DNA from: Lentilactobacillus raoultii
GTDB lineage: Bacteria > Bacillota > Bacilli > Lactobacillales > Lactobacillaceae
NCBI RefSeq assembly: GCF_900411375.1
Contig: NZ_LS422984.1
Location: 653,350-717,349, forward strand
Reading direction: 5' to 3'
Length of the DNA: 64,000 bases
Position numbers and translations under genes: made by a program. The notes under the pieces are model-generated. The model did not search any database. It was not told where the DNA came from and saw nothing but the letters and a program-made list of their open reading frames with translations. The number at the start of each line of letters is the position of its first letter. Position 1 is the first letter of the stretch. This document shows, piece by piece, positions 26,209 to 34,512 of this stretch.

Positions 26209-27288
26209 ATGTCTGACAGCATTATCGACTTGGAAAAGATTAACGTTCACTTTGAACAGGAAGGTCAAACCATTAAAGCCGTGAATGATGTCACCATTCA
26301 CGTCGATCAGGGCGATATTTACGGGGTCGTTGGCTACTCAGGAGCCGGCAAATCGACACTGGTCCGAGTGATTAACCTGCTTCAGAAACCGACTTCCGGT
26401 AAAGTGGTGGTCAACCACGAAACGCTGTTTGAAAAAACCGATCAGTCAGCTGCGAAGATTATTGATGCTAAAAAACTGCGAATCAAGCGGCGTAAAATTG
26501 GGATGATCTTTCAGCATTTTAATCTGTTGGAAGAACGGACCGTGAGTCAAAACATTGAATTTGCCCTGCGACACAGTGGTCAAAAGGAAAAAGCTATTCA
26601 GCAGCGCGCTCAGCGACTATTGGAGTTGGTCGGTTTGGGTGATCGTGGGAAAGCCTTTCCCGCCCAGCTTTCAGGTGGTCAGCAGCAACGGGTTGCCATT
26701 GCCCGGGCGTTGGCCAATGATCCCGAAATTTTGATTTCCGATGAAGCCACTTCTGCACTGGATCCCAAGAATACGATTCAGATTCTGGACCTGCTAAAAC
26801 GAGTCAACCAGGAACTTGGGTTAACGGTTGTGTTAATTACCCATGAAATGGATGCCGTGAAACGAATTGCCAATAAGGTGGCGGTCATGAGCGACGGGCA
26901 AATCGTTGAACGTGGTAGTATCGTTGATGTCTTTACCAATCCGCAGGTCCCCTTAACTAAAGAATTAATCGGGACCTCAGGCGAATCAGCCAAGGCTCGC
27001 AAAATTCTGGCAACCCATCCGGTTCAGGCAAGCGATGATCAGTGGGAATTACTGCACTTAACCTATACCGGCCCGTCAGTTATTGAACCGGTAACTACTG
27101 AACTGTACCAGAAATTTAACGTCGAAGTCAGCATTATTTTCGGTAATGTCGATGAATTGCAGGGCATTCCGGTTGGAACACTGTTTGTGACGATGACCGG
27201 CACGCAGCAAGCCCGACAGCAGGCAATTGCTTATTTACATGATAAGAAAATTGGCGTTGCGGCAATTGAGAAGGAGGTGGCCCACTAA
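26209..27288 (+). CDS. metN: MetN methionine ABC transporter ATPase
   Basis: A 359-residue ATPase. Walker A is GYSGAGKST near residue 45, with Q-loop QHFNLLEE, signature LSGGQQQR, Walker B ILISDEATSALDP and switch THEMD. Residues about 265-355 form the NIL regulatory domain through which methionine inhibits transport. It begins 22 bases after metQ and its TAA overlaps the metI ATG by one base. Confidence 0.96.
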   Translation: MSDSIIDLEKINVHFEQEGQTIKAVNDVTIHVDQGDIYGVVGYSGAGKSTLVRVINLLQKPTSGKVVVNHETLFEKTDQSAAKIIDAKKLRIKRRKIGMIFQHFNLLEERTVSQNIEFALRHSGQKEKAIQQRAQRLLELVGLGDRGKAFPAQLSGGQQQRVAIARALANDPEILISDEATSALDPKNTIQILDLLKRVNQELGLTVVLITHEMDAVKRIANKVAVMSDGQIVERGSIVDVFTNPQVPLTKELIGTSGESAKARKILATHPVQASDDQWELLHLTYTGPSVIEPVTTELYQKFNVEVSIIFGNVDELQGIPVGTLFVTMTGTQQARQQAIAYLHDKKIGVAAIEKEVAH

Positions 27289-27986
27289 TGGCTTGGTTTG
27301 CAAAGTATTTTCCCAACGTGGTGACGCTGGGTTGGGGTGGCGACGATGGTTGGCTGACCGCCATTGGCCAGACCCTTTATATGACATTCTGGTCAGCGTT
27401 ATTCGGCGGCATTCTTGGCTTGATCTTTGGGGTTGGCTTGGTGTTGTTCGATAAGGGCGGCATCAAGGAAAATCAGATTTGGTTTAACATTTTTGATAAG
27501 ATCGTGTCGTTCTTTCGAGCAATCCCGTTTATTATTTTGCTGGCGTTTATCGCACCGGTGACGCAAAAGATTGTCGGAACCCAGATTGGGACGACGGCGG
27601 CATTAGTACCGTTGTCACTGGGGATGTTTCCCTTCTATGCCCGTCAAATTCAGGTAGCTTTGGAGAGCGTTGATCACGGAAAGATTGAAGCAGCTCAATC
27701 AGTTGGCGCGACCTTTTCTGATTTGGTCTTCGCGGTTTATCTGCAGGAAGCCCGCTCGGAAATTGCCCGGGTCACCACGGTAACACTGATTAGTTTGATT
27801 GGTTTAACGGCCATGGCTGGCGCGATTGGTGCCGGTGGCTTGGGAAATACCGCTATTGCGTATGGCTATAATCGATTTGATAACGATGTGACGGTGATGG
27901 CGACCTTGCTGGTATTGATTTTCGTGTTAGTTGTTCAATTGGTTGGGGACTTCTTGGCTAAGCGATTGAGTCATCGCAGTCAATAA
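27288..27986 (+). CDS. metI: MetI methionine ABC transporter permease
   Basis: A 232-residue permease with five or six hydrophobic helices. The EAAQSVGATFSDLVF region with EAA loop contacts MetN. A GGLGNTAIAYGY segment is typical of MetI/MetP. Translationally coupled to metN (TAATG). Confidence 0.95.
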   Translation: MAWFAKYFPNVVTLGWGGDDGWLTAIGQTLYMTFWSALFGGILGLIFGVGLVLFDKGGIKENQIWFNIFDKIVSFFRAIPFIILLAFIAPVTQKIVGTQIGTTAALVPLSLGMFPFYARQIQVALESVDHGKIEAAQSVGATFSDLVFAVYLQEARSEIARVTTVTLISLIGLTAMAGAIGAGGLGNTAIAYGYNRFDNDVTVMATLLVLIFVLVVQLVGDFLAKRLSHRSQ

Positions 27987-28035
27987 CCGGTGAGTGAAAG
28001 CTTGGTTTGATTTGGAAAGGTTCGATTAGGAAAAG

Positions 28036-29190
28036 ATGCAAAAAGAACAGCAGTTGCAAATACTCAAAGATTTAATTCGAATTCAATCGACAAACGGCAA
28101 TGAAGCCGCTGTTTCGGCTTATATTGGCAAGTTATTTGACCAACATCACATTTCATACCAAATTGATAATTTTGGTGATGACCGAGCTAATCTAGTGGCT
28201 GAAATTGGCAGCAAGCAAACGGATCAGATATTGGCGTTTGAGGGCCATCAGGATACCGTAGCCGTAGCGGATGAACATGCCTGGCAAACCAAACCGTTTG
28301 AACCGACCGTTGTGGGCGATAAACTCTATGGTCGGGGCTCGGCAGACATGAAAAGTGGTTTGGCGGCTGAAGTGATTACCTTGATTGAATTGGCGGAAGC
28401 TAATGTGCCGATCAAGGGCACCATCCGCTTGATCGCAACGGCTGGTGAGGAGTACGGCACACCCGGCGCCAATCGCTTAAATGAAAAGGGCGTTGCCAAA
28501 GACGTTTCGGCGATGGTAGTTGGCGAACCGACCAGCGGCCAAGTGATTTATGCGCATTCCGGTAGTTTGAATTATCAGGTTAAAAGCATTGGCAAAGCGG
28601 TTCACAGCTCAATTCCTGAACAGGGGGTTAATGCCATTGTTGGCTTAGCTAAGTACATCGATGCCGAAGCTGATTTGTTTGATCAGGCCGGCAAAGATCC
28701 ATTCTTGGGGCCGGTGAAGCATTCAGTAACGCTAATTAAGGGCGGTGAGCAGGTCAATATCATTCCCGGATATGCGGAATTGGCTGGTAACGTTCGGCCG
28801 ACACTGAGTTTTGATAATGATCGAGTCATTGCAGCGATTAAAGGGGCCGTTGACCGAATCAACCAAGAGACGCCTTATCAGCTGGAATTTTCATTGATTC
28901 ATAATTTCCGACCGGTCGAAACCGATCCAAAGACGCCGTTCGTCCAGTTGGTTAAGCAGGCCGCTGATACGGCTTATCAGGACCGGCAAGTTGAATTAAA
29001 GATTATCAACGGTGCGACGGATGCCAGCGTCTTCATTAAAAGCAATCCTGATATGCCCGTTGTAGTGTTGGGACCAGATGCTTGGGACGTTGCCCATCAA
29101 GTGAACGAATATACGACATTAACCAGCTTTTATGAAACGATCCAGTCTTATGAACAGATTGTGAAACGGTATTTTGAAATTGAAAACTAG
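28036..29190 (+). CDS. M20 family metallopeptidase (ArgE/DapE type)
   Basis: A 384-residue zinc amidohydrolase. Metal-binding FEGHQDTV near residue 73, GRGSADMKSG near residue 104 and AGEEYGTPG near residue 140 include the catalytic Glu-Glu. A dimerisation domain lies in the middle. Usual substrates are N-acyl amino acids such as succinyl-diaminopimelate or acetylornithine. It lies 50 bases after metI in the same direction with no terminator between, so it is probably under the methionine T-box and might free methionine from N-acyl forms. The substrate is inference. Confidence 0.88.
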   Translation: MQKEQQLQILKDLIRIQSTNGNEAAVSAYIGKLFDQHHISYQIDNFGDDRANLVAEIGSKQTDQILAFEGHQDTVAVADEHAWQTKPFEPTVVGDKLYGRGSADMKSGLAAEVITLIELAEANVPIKGTIRLIATAGEEYGTPGANRLNEKGVAKDVSAMVVGEPTSGQVIYAHSGSLNYQVKSIGKAVHSSIPEQGVNAIVGLAKYIDAEADLFDQAGKDPFLGPVKHSVTLIKGGEQVNIIPGYAELAGNVRPTLSFDNDRVIAAIKGAVDRINQETPYQLEFSLIHNFRPVETDPKTPFVQLVKQAADTAYQDRQVELKIINGATDASVFIKSNPDMPVVVLGPDAWDVAHQVNEYTTLTSFYETIQSYEQIVKRYFEIEN

Positions 29191-29196
29191 GTGAAG

Positions 29197-29245
29197 TAAA
29201 AAGCTTTCCGGAGGCAGTCAAGTGGCTGCTTTTGGAAAGCTTTTT
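29197..29245. terminator. Bidirectional terminator
   Basis: AAAAAGCTTTCC is mirrored by GGAAAGCTTTTT, between the convergent M20 peptidase and solute-binding protein genes. Confidence 0.85.
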
Positions 29246-29271
29246 GAGTGGGGAAATAAAATGCGACCTTT

Positions 29272-30645
29272 TCATTGAGGCTTGAAATTATTATTAGCAC
29301 GATTGATGCGTTTCAAATTGGAATTCATTTGCTGATTAACGCTTTTTAATGTTTTGACGACATTTTTGCCCTCGTAACTGGTTTCCATGGCGGTTTGTTC
29401 TAATTGACGGGTGTATTGCATCCCTTCCATTAACAAACCAGAGTTGGCATCGTTCGGTTTTGCGGCTGCCAATTGTTCGGCTGGGACTTTAGCTTCCGGA
29501 ATCTTTGCGTAAAGCTTTTTAAGAGTAGCCGTTTTTTCGGCTTGATGATTAATGGCCAAATACCCGGTTGCCCTTTGCCAGTTGGCTTGGCTTTGCGGTT
29601 TCAAAGCATATTTGATAAAGGCAAAAGCACCATTTTGAACCTGTTTTGATTTATCATTACCAATCCACAAAGACGCGCCACCAATGCTGACACCGTTATT
29701 TTTAACGCCATCTGGATGTGGGAAGTAAGTAATTCCCAGCTGCGGTTTCTTAGTTACCGTTAGCTGACTGATGTAAGCTGACGTGTTGAAGAAAAGCGCA
29801 ACCTTGCCAGACATAAAGCCGGCAATTTCATTGGCGGCGGCATTGGAACCCGAACCATAATTCATGAAATCGCCATTTTTAATGTTGGTTTGCAGCCACT
29901 TGAGGTATTTTTGAGTTGTGGGGTTATTCAGGTGGATATTAGTTGGTGTCCCTTTATGGCCATCGTGTTGATTAACCAGCAACGTTTTGGCATTTGCCAA
30001 TGCTTCTTCCATTAACCAGCCGTTAATTTCCATCGTCATCCCTTTAATTTGATGATGTGATCGTTGATAAACTTCTTTTGCAATTTCAGTAATTTCACTA
30101 TAACTTGGCGATTTCGAAGGTAGGTTAATGTGATATTTTTTAAGTACCGATGCATTATAGTACATCACCGGTTGGGAGATGTTAAAAGGCATTGAAAGCT
30201 GTTGTCCCTTATTGGAAAAGAACGCTTTAGCTGCTGGTGCAATTTGACTCATATCGTAATATTGTTGGTTGATGAACTTTTGCACGGGCGTGGCGTAATG
30301 AGTATGCATGATTTGAGCGGTTGAAATGTCAAATGATTGAAATAAGGCAGGGGATGAAGAGGAGCCGTGCGTTTGAATGATTTTTTGAACCGCTTCATCA
30401 TAAGAGCCTTGGTATTGTGGAATGACCTCGTATTTCGATTGTGACTGATTAAAGTTTTTGACCATCTGATTCAATGCAACCTCGGCCGGGCCGCCCATTT
30501 CATGCCAAAAGACAATTTTAGTACGACCGGTTTGGGCGGATACTTGTCGGTTGGCAGAGGAAATGACGAACCCGCCGAAGATGATCACAATTAGCAAACC
30601 AATTAACAATAGGTAGTTTTTATAAACATGGTTAACCCGTTTCAT
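29272..30645 (-). CDS. Extracellular solute-binding protein (family 1, sugar/glycerol-phosphate type)
   Basis: A 457-residue substrate-binding protein of the UgpB/MalE class. An N-terminal transmembrane anchor (residues about 10-30) without lipobox Cys is followed by TKIVFWHEMGGPAEVALNQMV, the usual start of UgpB-like proteins. It ends with a Lys/Asn-rich helix. No permease or ATPase genes lie next to it, so it either serves a transporter elsewhere or is a leftover. The ATG at 30645 has GGAGGGGCG upstream. Confidence 0.85.
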   Translation of the reverse strand: MKRVNHVYKNYLLLIGLLIVIIFGGFVISSANRQVSAQTGRTKIVFWHEMGGPAEVALNQMVKNFNQSQSKYEVIPQYQGSYDEAVQKIIQTHGSSSSPALFQSFDISTAQIMHTHYATPVQKFINQQYYDMSQIAPAAKAFFSNKGQQLSMPFNISQPVMYYNASVLKKYHINLPSKSPSYSEITEIAKEVYQRSHHQIKGMTMEINGWLMEEALANAKTLLVNQHDGHKGTPTNIHLNNPTTQKYLKWLQTNIKNGDFMNYGSGSNAAANEIAGFMSGKVALFFNTSAYISQLTVTKKPQLGITYFPHPDGVKNNGVSIGGASLWIGNDKSKQVQNGAFAFIKYALKPQSQANWQRATGYLAINHQAEKTATLKKLYAKIPEAKVPAEQLAAAKPNDANSGLLMEGMQYTRQLEQTAMETSYEGKNVVKTLKSVNQQMNSNLKRINRANNNFKPQ

Positions 30646-30884
30646 TTTCGCCCCTCCAAAATGATTAAAAATGGTGAACTATCTTCAAATTTATTATTGA
30701 AAAGTACTGTAAAAAATTGGAGTTCATCCTGTAAAAAACGGGTAAAATTTGGAAATTAATTTTTATTGGCAAAAGGGCTTGCACTTGATCGAAATCAAAC
30801 CACAGCGCTCCTTTGTTTCAAATGAAGAGACTGTTAAAATTGAAGTGAGAAAAATTCAAAATTTGTTTGAAAGGAAATGGGGTT

Positions 30885-31715
30885 ATGTTGAAGAAATGGT
30901 GGCTTGGACCGGTGATGGCGCTGGTTTGTTTAGCGGTGTTGGTTGCACCGGTCCATGCCTCAACGGATTTGGGAAACGTTAAACGGGTATTCTACGTTAA
31001 GGTGAAGAAACCGATTTTTACCGGTCAATATACTAAGATCAATGGTCATCGCGGTCATCGGCTGCTAACGCCTAAGGGGACCATTTTGCGGGTCGTAGCG
31101 GTTAGACACGAGAAGGGCAACCCTTCCCAAGCAATTTTAACGCGTGGGTTAATCAGTTACCGACTGCGTCAAAGGATAGATCTGGGAACGGGCGAGTATC
31201 GGGTTAAGCACTTCAATACAACCTATTTCAAACCTTGTCATTTAAAATTGCCGATTAGCGAATATCAATTTCAAGCCGGTCGAGCAACCATTAATCATTC
31301 GGCTTATTACAAACCGATTTTCAACTTGACCATGGATGGTTATCTACAGTACTATACGTCGGCACGATTAAAGCATGCCCATATCCAAACCACCTGGTTG
31401 TACGGTAAACATCCAGTTAACGGTAACCATAATCCGCTGAGTACCATTAAGCCGTCAGTTGCTGTGAAAATTAATAAAACTGTTGCCAAGGGACATCATT
31501 TCTACCTGTACTTTCGACAGCCAGTTAGCGGGTTAAAGGCCAAAAAGGGTCATGGCGGTTATCGACTTTTGATTAATGAACTGAAGGATCACACTAAGAC
31601 TTGGCACCAAAAGAATAATTTCTATTCACTGATGTGGCGGGATTACCACGTTGGCGGTCAGCCGTTCTATTTCCTTTGGGGAGCACAATCGAATGATTCG
31701 GGTTATTTGAAATGA
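30885..31715 (+). CDS. Secreted protein, unknown function
   Basis: A 276-residue protein. A signal peptide is clear (MLKKWW, hydrophobic core, VHAST cleavage-like site), and the mature part is very basic and rich in His, Tyr and Lys with beta-strand periodicity. The segment VFYVKVKKPIFTGQYTK recalls surface repeats of lactobacilli. I chose the ATG at 30885 because AAGGAAATGGGG precedes it. No family named. It is divergent from the solute-binding protein gene across a 240-base intergenic region. Confidence 0.72.
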   Translation: MLKKWWLGPVMALVCLAVLVAPVHASTDLGNVKRVFYVKVKKPIFTGQYTKINGHRGHRLLTPKGTILRVVAVRHEKGNPSQAILTRGLISYRLRQRIDLGTGEYRVKHFNTTYFKPCHLKLPISEYQFQAGRATINHSAYYKPIFNLTMDGYLQYYTSARLKHAHIQTTWLYGKHPVNGNHNPLSTIKPSVAVKINKTVAKGHHFYLYFRQPVSGLKAKKGHGGYRLLINELKDHTKTWHQKNNFYSLMWRDYHVGGQPFYFLWGAQSNDSGYLK

Positions 31716-31834
31716 TGTGTAACGACTAACTTGAAAGGAACAGTTTTCTCAATTAATCCAAGGACTCTAGCTATTACCATTTTGCCGGCTGTCTAGGTTA
31801 TTGAGCAGTTTTTTAAGAAAGGTGGTTCCATTAA

Positions 31835-32098
31835 TTGAAATCAGTCACATACTCGGATTTTAGACGATCTTTGAAAGTGTACCTAAAACAAGCTAGTGAA
31901 GATTCTGAGTCCCTAATTGTTACTAATGAAGATACAAAAGATAATGTTGTGATGTCTAAGAGAGACTATGATGCCATGGTAGAAACGATGCGAATAATGT
32001 CCAATCCATATTTGATGAAGAAAATTAAAGCGGCAGATAGGCAGTTCAACAGTGGCCATTATCAAGAACATCAATTAATTGAGGATAGTGATAAGTAA
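31835..32098 (+). CDS. yefM: YefM/Phd-family antitoxin
   Basis: An 87-residue antitoxin: MKSVTYSDFRRSLKVYLKQA at the N-terminus (DNA-binding fold), then LIVTNEDTKDNVVMSKRDYDAM, the classic YefM core. The C-terminus would bind YoeB. The start is a TTG with GAAAGGTGG upstream. The partner toxin gene overlaps its end but is broken, so the antitoxin is probably solitary. Confidence 0.87.
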   Translation: MKSVTYSDFRRSLKVYLKQASEDSESLIVTNEDTKDNVVMSKRDYDAMVETMRIMSNPYLMKKIKAADRQFNSGHYQEHQLIEDSDK

Positions 32099-32220
32099 GG
32101 CTTGGTCCGATGTTGCCTTGGATGATTATATGTACTGGCAAAATCAAGAACAGAAAAAATAATTAGAAAGATTACCAACTCATAAAAGATATTGATCGTC
32201 ATCCGTTTTATCAAAATTAA
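32088..32220 (+). pseudogene. Frameshifted, truncated YoeB toxin
   Basis: GTG start at 32088 overlapping yefM, with GAGGA upstream. The frame reads SKAWSDVALDDYMYWQNQEQKK, here in two parts SKAWSDVALDD and YMYWQNQEQKK, then stops at 32160. The homology resumes in another frame as KDYQLIKDIDRHPF before a stop at 32220. This is the first half of a YoeB mRNA interferase with a frameshift at an A-run; the catalytic C-terminus is missing. Confidence 0.85.
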
Positions 32221-32245
32221 AGTTGTACGAAAAGTGATGATAGCC

Positions 32246-32283
32246 AAAAAGACCGATTCAACAAAAATGAGTCGGCCTTTTCT
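32246..32283 (+). terminator. Rho-independent terminator
   Basis: AAAAAGACCGATTCA, loop, TGAGTCGGCCTTTTC. Confidence 0.8.
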
Positions 32284-32305
32284 ATTGGGTTATAAAAGTT
32301 ACCGG

Positions 32306-32374
32306 TTAAAATAGTTTTCCCAGTAATGCTGCGATAGCTGAACCGAAGAGAATCAGAATTTGAAAGGGCTCCAA
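32306..32374 (-). CDS. 22-residue hydrophobic peptide (copy B of a tandem pair)
   Basis: A TTG start with GGGAGG 7 bases upstream encodes MEPFQILILFGSAIAALLG and then KLF. It is one hydrophobic span with a single basic residue near the end. It is clearly similar to the peptide at 32488-32559 (M-x-P-x-Q-I-L-x-L). The product may be a membrane toxin, a signalling peptide or a small regulatory membrane peptide. Confidence 0.55.
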   Translation of the reverse strand: MEPFQILILFGSAIAALLGKLF

Positions 32375-32487
32375 GGCGATAACCTCCCTACATTTCAGAT
32401 GATAATTTGTCGAATCTTTAAATGGTTAGCCAGTTTGGCTTGCTTAATCAAAAGTCTTCTAAAAATGACTGTTTTACATGAAATGAT

Positions 32488-32559
32488 CTATCTTGAGATC
32501 TTCCAAAATATGGCGGCACCTGCTGCACAAATGAGAACTAAAATTTGAATGGGTCCCAT
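32488..32559 (-). CDS. 23-residue hydrophobic peptide (copy A of a tandem pair)
   Basis: An ATG start with AAAGGAAG 7 bases upstream encodes MGPIQILVLICAAGAAIF and then WKISR. Size, topology and the shared N-terminal M-x-P-x-Q-I-L-x-L with the next peptide, plus proper ribosome sites on both, argue that this is a real tandem pair. A TATAAT box on the minus strand lies about 40 bases upstream. Confidence 0.55.
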   Translation of the reverse strand: MGPIQILVLICAAGAAIFWKISR

Positions 32560-32652
32560 AGCGTTACTTCCTTTAGATATTGATTGAATTAACTTATTAT
32601 AACGCCAATTGGCATTAATAATCAGCCGCAATTTGACGATTTCTTCAAGTTA

Positions 32653-32681
32653 ATGACATTCTCGTGGATTATTTCTATAAT
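32653..32681 (+). promoter_or_regulatory. Sigma-A promoter
   Basis: ATGACA, 17 bases, TATAAT, about 30 bases upstream of the NAD(P)-binding protein gene. Confidence 0.65.
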
Positions 32682-32712
32682 GAAGACGGTAACGAAAGGA
32701 AGTTTTTTAACT

Positions 32713-33354
32713 ATGGCGAATGTATTAATCTTAGGAGCGAATGGCAAAATTGCCCGCTTGGCTGAACAGCAATTACTTGATCAAACTGATCATCATCTGA
32801 CGTTGTTCTTGCGAAAAGCCAATCGATTAACAGTGACTGATTCAAGCCGGGAAACGGTGATCGAGGGGGATGCCACCGATCAAGCAGCTTTAGTCAAAGC
32901 ATTAACCGGTATTGAGATTGTGTATGCCAACCTTGGCAATCAAGCTATTGAGAAACAGGCTAAATCTGTCGTGGCCGCAATGGATCAAGTGGGTGTCAAA
33001 CGACTAATCTGGATTTCCACTCTTGGTATTTACGATGAAGTTCCGGGAGCGTTCGGCAAATGGAATCACGAAAAATTGGATGGCGGGTACTTGGAAACTT
33101 ATGCCGCAGCTGCCAAAGTTATCGAGAATTCCGACTTGGCTTATACGATTATTCGGCCAGCCTGGTTATCAAATAAGGACATTGTCAGCTATGAAACAAC
33201 GCAAAGGGGTGAATCTTTCAAGGGCACCGAAGTTTCCCGAAAGAGCATTGCCGATTTTGTCGTGAAATTAATCAACCAACCAGACAAAGAAGTCCGTCAT
33301 TCTGTTGGGGTTAACCAGCCGAATACGGATGGTGATAAGCCGTCGTTTTATTAG
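32713..33354 (+). CDS. NAD(P)-binding protein, atypical SDR (NmrA/YwnB-like)
   Basis: A 213-residue Rossmann protein with NVLILGANGKIARLAEQ at the N-terminus (GxxGxxx dinucleotide site). WISTLGIYDEVPG sits in the place of the SDR catalytic region, and the YTIIRPAWLSN block is typical of NAD(P)H-binding epimerase-like proteins. It lacks the YxxxK pair in the classical position, so it may be a sensor or flavin-type reductase. The ATG at 32713 is preceded by GGAAG. Confidence 0.8.
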   Translation: MANVLILGANGKIARLAEQQLLDQTDHHLTLFLRKANRLTVTDSSRETVIEGDATDQAALVKALTGIEIVYANLGNQAIEKQAKSVVAAMDQVGVKRLIWISTLGIYDEVPGAFGKWNHEKLDGGYLETYAAAAKVIENSDLAYTIIRPAWLSNKDIVSYETTQRGESFKGTEVSRKSIADFVVKLINQPDKEVRHSVGVNQPNTDGDKPSFY

Positions 33355-33456
33355 GAAAAAGGCCATATAGGAATTAGTTCCTGTATGAAGCTCATCCCTT
33401 ATTAAATTAAGCGACTGTCATATGTTTTAAAGAGATAATATCATTTCAATCTTCTC

Positions 33457-33520
33457 AATCTTCCTTAGAAATGGTCAACCAGCAACTCAAGCTGGCCAAC
33501 CATTTCTTAGGAAGATTTTT
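33457..33520. terminator. Long bidirectional hairpin terminator
   Basis: AATCTTCCTTAGAAATGG is mirrored by CCATTTCTTAGGAAGATT, followed by TTTATTTTA. An inner GGTC..AACC stem extends it. Confidence 0.8.
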
Positions 33521-33529
33521 ATTTTATCA

Positions 33530-33585
33530 TTGACAAATTTACCACACAGCATATACTGTACATATAATCATATAAACAGTATATG
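33530..33585 (+). promoter_or_regulatory. Promoter with a perfect 10-base inverted-repeat operator
   Basis: TTGACA (33530-33535), 16 bases, TATACT (33552-33557). The inverted repeat CATATACTGT (33550-33559) / ACAGTATATG (33576-33585) covers the -10 box and the transcription start. The GntR gene in the same operon is the likely binder, giving autoregulation. Confidence 0.8.
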
Positions 33586-33612
33586 CAGGTATTAGCAGTG
33601 GAGGCGAGGAGC

Positions 33613-34512
33613 ATGTTATCAGTTCAGCAAGTAACTAAGCGGTTTGGTAATCAAACGGCGGTTGATCAAGCAACGTTTCAATTAAAACCAGGCGAAATTT
33701 TGGGGTTGATTGGTCAAAATGGCGCCGGTAAGACGACAACTTTTCGAATGATTCTAGGATTTTTAATGTCAGATGCCGGTCAAATTAATTGGGATGGTCA
33801 GCCAATGGCCAAATTGGACCATCGCTTTGTTGGTTATCTACCGGAAGAGCGTGGGTTGTATCCTAAAATGACCATCGAAGAACAGGTATTATTCTTTGGC
33901 CAATTGCACGGGATGAGTCGACGAGCAGTGTCAGCAGCTTTAACTGATTGGCTGGCTAGATTTCAAGTCAAAGGTAAACGTTCCGATAAAATCAAAGACC
34001 TTTCCAAAGGGAATCAGCAAAAAGTCCAACTAATTTCAGCACTAATTCATATGCCCAAATTGGCGATTTTGGACGAACCCTTTTCCGGCTTGGACCCGGT
34101 AAACGCTGGCCTATTGGAACAGGGAATTCGGTTATTGCAAAAGAATGGCACAGCAATCATTTTCTCAAGTCATGATATGCGAAACGTTGCTGAACTTTCC
34201 GATCGGATTTTAATGCTGCGGAATGGTCGAACGGTACTTTCGGGAACCGTAGATGACATTCAAAAGCAGTATGGGCGAACCCGGATTTTACTTGAACGCC
34301 CCGCATTAAATCGAGCAGAACTCGCTGGTTTGCCCGGTGTTTCTTCAGTTCGGGAAAATGGCGATCGGTATACGTTAGCTTTGAAAGATGAAACGGCTGG
34401 GTCGGCTATTTTTAAAGCCGTAAGTGCCAATGGCTATATTCAGACATTTAGCCAGCAGGCGCCAAGTTTGGATGAAATTTTTCGGATGAAAGTTGGTGAG
34501 TCAAATGACTAA
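33613..34512 (+). CDS. ABC transporter ATPase (NatA/YhaQ type)
   Basis: A 299-residue ATPase. Walker A is GQNGAGKTT near residue 38, with signature LSKGNQQK, Walker B LAILDEPFSGLDP and switch SSHDM. A C-terminal extension of about 80 residues ends in SLDEIFRMKVGE, as in sodium-efflux or ABC-2 exporters (NatA). The ATG at 33613 has GGCGAGGAG upstream. The permease gene overlaps its end. Confidence 0.92.
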   Translation: MLSVQQVTKRFGNQTAVDQATFQLKPGEILGLIGQNGAGKTTTFRMILGFLMSDAGQINWDGQPMAKLDHRFVGYLPEERGLYPKMTIEEQVLFFGQLHGMSRRAVSAALTDWLARFQVKGKRSDKIKDLSKGNQQKVQLISALIHMPKLAILDEPFSGLDPVNAGLLEQGIRLLQKNGTAIIFSSHDMRNVAELSDRILMLRNGRTVLSGTVDDIQKQYGRTRILLERPALNRAELAGLPGVSSVRENGDRYTLALKDETAGSAIFKAVSANGYIQTFSQQAPSLDEIFRMKVGESND

